Shown here one piece after another: positions 61,683-64,000 of a stretch of 64,000 bases of DNA. Source of the DNA: Verrucomicrobiota bacterium. Its GTDB lineage: Bacteria; Verrucomicrobiota; Verrucomicrobiia; Methylacidiphilales; UBA1321. The number at the start of each line of letters is the position of its first letter. The stretch's first letter is position 1. Location: assembly GCA_013285645.1 (NCBI GenBank), contig JABDHJ010000005.1, positions 61,433 through 125,432 on the forward strand. Direction: 5' to 3'. A model generated the notes under the pieces. It was given only the letters and a program-made list of their open reading frames with translations, was not told the DNA's origin and did no database searches. The translations under genes and the position numbers were made by a program.

Positions 61683-62450
61683 GTGCGTTTGAACCAATAT
61701 CTTGCCCGGGCCGGTTTCGGTTCCCGGCGCGCGTGCGAGGCCCTCATCCTCGAAGGCTCGGTCACGATCAATGGCCACCGCCTACGCGAACTCGCCACCC
61801 GGGTCAGCGCGGACGACAACGTCCTCGTGAATGGCAAGCCCGTGAAGCAGCCACTGTCGCTTGTCGCTATTTTGCACAAGCCGGTCGGCTATCTCTGCAC
61901 CTCGCCCGACGCCACTAACGAGAAGACGATCTATGATCTCCTGCCCGCTGGCTGGCCGCGCGTTGTTTATGTTGGGCGGCTCGACAAGGATTCCGAGGGC
62001 CTGCTCGTCGTCACCAATGATGGCAATCTTTCCCAACGCCTGACTCATCCCACGAGCAAGCTGCGCAAGACTTACATTGTCACCATCGATAAGGAATTCG
62101 ATTTCTCCCTCGCACCGAAAATGAAGAAGGGTTTTCCCATCGAAGAAGGATTCGCCAAGATGGAGGACGTTTTCCGCGTTGGGCCGCGCACCTTGAAGGT
62201 GATACTGACCCAGGGGCTCAAGCGGCAGATCCGCGAAATGTTTTACAAGTTCGGTTATGAAGTGAAACGGTTGGTCCGGGTCCAGATTGGAACGCTCATG
62301 CTTGATAAACTGGCGGTTGGCCAACATCGCGTGCTCAGTCAAGACGAGGTGCAGCGATACTTCCCACCACCAGGAGCAAATCGCACTGTCAAGAAGCCTG
62401 CGCCGAAGATGGTCCGGGCCAAAATCTCACCGGAGTCGGATCGTGGCTAA
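61683..62450 (+). CDS. rRNA pseudouridine synthase (RsuA/RluB type)
   Basis: A 255-residue enzyme. The N-terminal S4 RNA-binding domain starts MRLNQYLARAGFGSRRACEA with VTINGHRLRELATRVSADD. The catalytic domain has LLPAGWPRVVYVGRLDKDSE (the catalytic Asp in GRLDKDSEGLL), THPTSKLRKTYIVTI and KVILTQGLKRQIREMF. It modifies a uridine in 16S or 23S rRNA; RluB, RluE, RluF and RsuA cannot be separated here by eye. The start is GTG 61683. The argH start codon overlaps its end by eight bases. Confidence 0.92.
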   Translation: MRLNQYLARAGFGSRRACEALILEGSVTINGHRLRELATRVSADDNVLVNGKPVKQPLSLVAILHKPVGYLCTSPDATNEKTIYDLLPAGWPRVVYVGRLDKDSEGLLVVTNDGNLSQRLTHPTSKLRKTYIVTIDKEFDFSLAPKMKKGFPIEEGFAKMEDVFRVGPRTLKVILTQGLKRQIREMFYKFGYEVKRLVRVQIGTLMLDKLAVGQHRVLSQDEVQRYFPPPGANRTVKKPAPKMVRAKISPESDRG

Positions 62451-63837
62451 GCCCAAGTCGAAAGCGATGTGGGGTGGCCGCTTCAAATCGGGCGCGGCGG
62501 AACTCCTGCGCGATTACACCGAATCCGTTTCATTCGACTGGCAACTTTATCGCCATGACATCGCGGGCAGCATCGCGCAAGCGAAGATGCTCAAGAAGAT
62601 CGGCGTCCTCAAAGCGGGCGAACTTGCCGACATCATCAAGGGCCTCGGAGAAATCCGGGACGAGATTGATGCGGGGAAGTTCAAGTGGAAGATCGAGCGC
62701 GAAGACGTTCACATGAACATCGAAGCGGCGCTGACGGAGCGTTATCCCGCGGGGGCAAAGCTGCACACGGGGCGGAGCCGCAATGACCAGGTCGCGACGG
62801 CGATGCGGCTTTGGATCAAGGACCAGATTGTCTCGAACCAATACGCCATCTCTTCCCTTCAATCGGCGCTACTTGAGTGGGCCGCGCGTGATCTTCACGT
62901 CGTTATTCCCGGATATACACATCTGCAACGCGCGCAGCCGGTGTTGCTGGCGCACCATCTTCTTGCTTACGTCGAAATGTTGGAGCGTGATTACACGCGG
63001 TTGGCCGATTGCGCCAAGCGGGCGGATGTTCTGCCGCTTGGATCCGGCGCGATTGCGGGGAGCACGCTGCCGCTCGATCGCGCTTTCGTAGCGAAGGAAC
63101 TGGGCTTTGCCCGAGTCTCGGAAAATTCGATGGATTCGGTGAGCGACCGCGACTTTATCATCGAATACAATGCTGCCTGCGCCCTGCTTGCGGTACACCT
63201 CTCGCGGTTGTCTGAAGATCTTATTCTGTGGTCAACCGCCGAGTTCCATTTCATCCGCATCGGCGACGCCTATACCACCGGCTCCAGCCTGATGCCGCAG
63301 AAGAAGAATCCCGACATAGCCGAGTTGGCGCGCGGGAAATCGGGTCGCGTGATCGGCAATTTGGTTTCTTTACTGACGCTGCTCAAGGGTCTACCGATGA
63401 CCTACAATCGTGATTTGCAGGAGGACAAGGAGCGGCTCTTTGATACCGCAAAAACCGTCCAAAGCACGCTCCTCATTTTTGCGGAGATGCTCGGCCATAT
63501 TGAAGTCAACGAAGCCGCCTGCTCCAAGGCGGCATCCGACCCACTCCTCCTCGCCACCGATCTCGCCGATTGGCTCGTGCGCAAGGGCGTCCCGTTCCGC
63601 CAAGCCCATCATCTCGTTGGCGAAGCGGTCGCTCTCGCGGAGACTCAGAAAATTCCTATCACCCAAATCAGCCTCACCGACTGGAAGAAGATCAGTCCCG
63701 TTTTCGATGCCAGCGCGCTGGAAGTCTTCACGTTAACCATTGGCCTCGCCACACGCACCACGATCGGCTCGCCCAATCCCAAGCTGGTGCAGCAGCAACT
63801 CGCCCGCTGGCAGAAGATTTTGACGGCGCGAAAATAA
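62443..63837 (+). CDS. argH: Argininosuccinate lyase
   Basis: A 464-residue fumarase-superfamily enzyme that splits argininosuccinate into arginine and fumarate. I start at GTG 62443, giving MAKPKSKAMWGGRFKSGAAE, the usual start; longer in-frame starts inside the pseudouridine synthase are rejected. Motifs: EREDVHMNIEAALTER, KLHTGRSRNDQVATAMRLWI, VVIPGYTHLQRAQPVLLAHH and TGSSLMPQKKNPDIAELARG (the flexible signature loop with the catalytic Ser). It overlaps the preceding gene by eight bases; the two likely share a transcript. Confidence 0.97.
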   Translation: MAKPKSKAMWGGRFKSGAAELLRDYTESVSFDWQLYRHDIAGSIAQAKMLKKIGVLKAGELADIIKGLGEIRDEIDAGKFKWKIEREDVHMNIEAALTERYPAGAKLHTGRSRNDQVATAMRLWIKDQIVSNQYAISSLQSALLEWAARDLHVVIPGYTHLQRAQPVLLAHHLLAYVEMLERDYTRLADCAKRADVLPLGSGAIAGSTLPLDRAFVAKELGFARVSENSMDSVSDRDFIIEYNAACALLAVHLSRLSEDLILWSTAEFHFIRIGDAYTTGSSLMPQKKNPDIAELARGKSGRVIGNLVSLLTLLKGLPMTYNRDLQEDKERLFDTAKTVQSTLLIFAEMLGHIEVNEAACSKAASDPLLLATDLADWLVRKGVPFRQAHHLVGEAVALAETQKIPITQISLTDWKKISPVFDASALEVFTLTIGLATRTTIGSPNPKLVQQQLARWQKILTARK

Positions 63838-63851
63838 TCTCTCTAGCAATC

Positions 63852-64000
63852 CGTCATCCTGAGCTTGTCGAAGGATCAGACACTTATTCACCTTAGCGGT
63901 TCATTCACGATTCCAATCCGTATTCGAGCGCCTTCAGCATTCGTCGACCGAAACTTGACCGTGTAGACGTGTCTGATCCTTCGACAAGCTCAGGATGACG
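63852..64000. repeat. Perfect 32-bp inverted repeat at the window edge
   Basis: CGTCATCCTGAGCTTGTCGA to 63883 is the exact reverse complement of 63969-64000, with an 85-base loop. It is the longest arm of the TCATCCTGAGC family in this window. It follows the argH stop by 14 bases. Confidence 0.85.

Noticed and set aside
62287..62442. N-terminal extension of argH inside the pseudouridine synthase gene
   Set aside because: Family alignment by eye starts at the AMWGGRF region; the GTG at 62443 gives normal length.
11370..64000. CRISPR array from the repeated TCATCCTGAGC units
   Set aside because: The copies are scattered, inverted and unevenly spaced, with no regular spacers and no cas genes.

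Overview
The window reads as chromosomal DNA of a verrucomicrobial bacterium (Verrucomicrobiota). The best single marker is a 51-residue small basic protein at 61364-61519 that resembles the family found only in Chlamydiae and Verrucomicrobia. Supporting marks are an HpnH-type hopanoid enzyme, a TIGR03790 protein, a standalone LAB_N protein, an LptF/LptG permease and GmhA (a Gram-negative outer membrane), and many palindromic intergenic repeats. Taxonomy below phylum cannot be set from the sequence alone.

Layout. 1-1255: 3' truncated DUF262 protein. 1397-7675: ilvB, a DUF4239 membrane protein, a LysM/NlpC-P60 cell wall hydrolase and a LemA-TPM-TPM run. 7765-11348: tRNA-Lys, pgl and rpe, a convergent 52-residue membrane protein plus cobalamin adenosyltransferase, and an M24 peptidase. 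11681-16515 (minus): a dicarboxylate symporter and an operon joining a transglutaminase-like protease to a fused ATP-grasp/alpha-E protein. 16937-19135 (minus): a DUF218 protein, a VapBC-type pair and a TPR membrane protein. 19338-27473 (plus): hpnH with an unknown partner, a BioD-like/DRTGG protein, dinB, and a tight LAB_N / ArnT-like glycosyltransferase / asparagine synthetase run. 27517-38581 (minus): an FG-GAP secreted protein, xylB, a lipoprotein, an HdeD-like protein, GYF and TPR proteins, a CMD protein with a TPP enzyme, an integrase remnant beside tRNA-Thr, and a PqiA-like protein. 38731-39979 (plus): an unknown protein and a class I amidotransferase. 40036-44206 (minus): a ROK kinase, then the protein quality block clpX, clpP, tig. 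44371-47672 (plus): a hybrid histidine kinase coupled to an ABC-2 permease. 48076-52724: TIGR03790 and MBL-fold genes, formerly adjacent, now split by a toxin-antitoxin cassette, and a secreted protein. 52838-64000: FHA protein, polysaccharide deacetylase, gmhA, LptF/G permease, cysS, ispF, small basic protein, an RsuA/RluB-type pseudouridine synthase and argH.

Most of the window is housekeeping. The accessory signals are: (a) a DUF433/DUF5615 toxin-antitoxin cassette bracketed by a 37-bp perfect direct repeat that duplicates the 3' end of the MBL gene, with the toxin itself frameshifted; (b) an integrase N-terminal remnant 5' of tRNA-Thr, with a degenerate tRNA-like sequence about 4.7 kb away; (c) several families of large palindromic intergenic elements; (d) small or unknown genes tied to recognisable partners (20385-20780 after hpnH; 10011-10169 before the adenosyltransferase). 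Nothing seen amounts to a clear multi-gene defence island or a complete mobile element.
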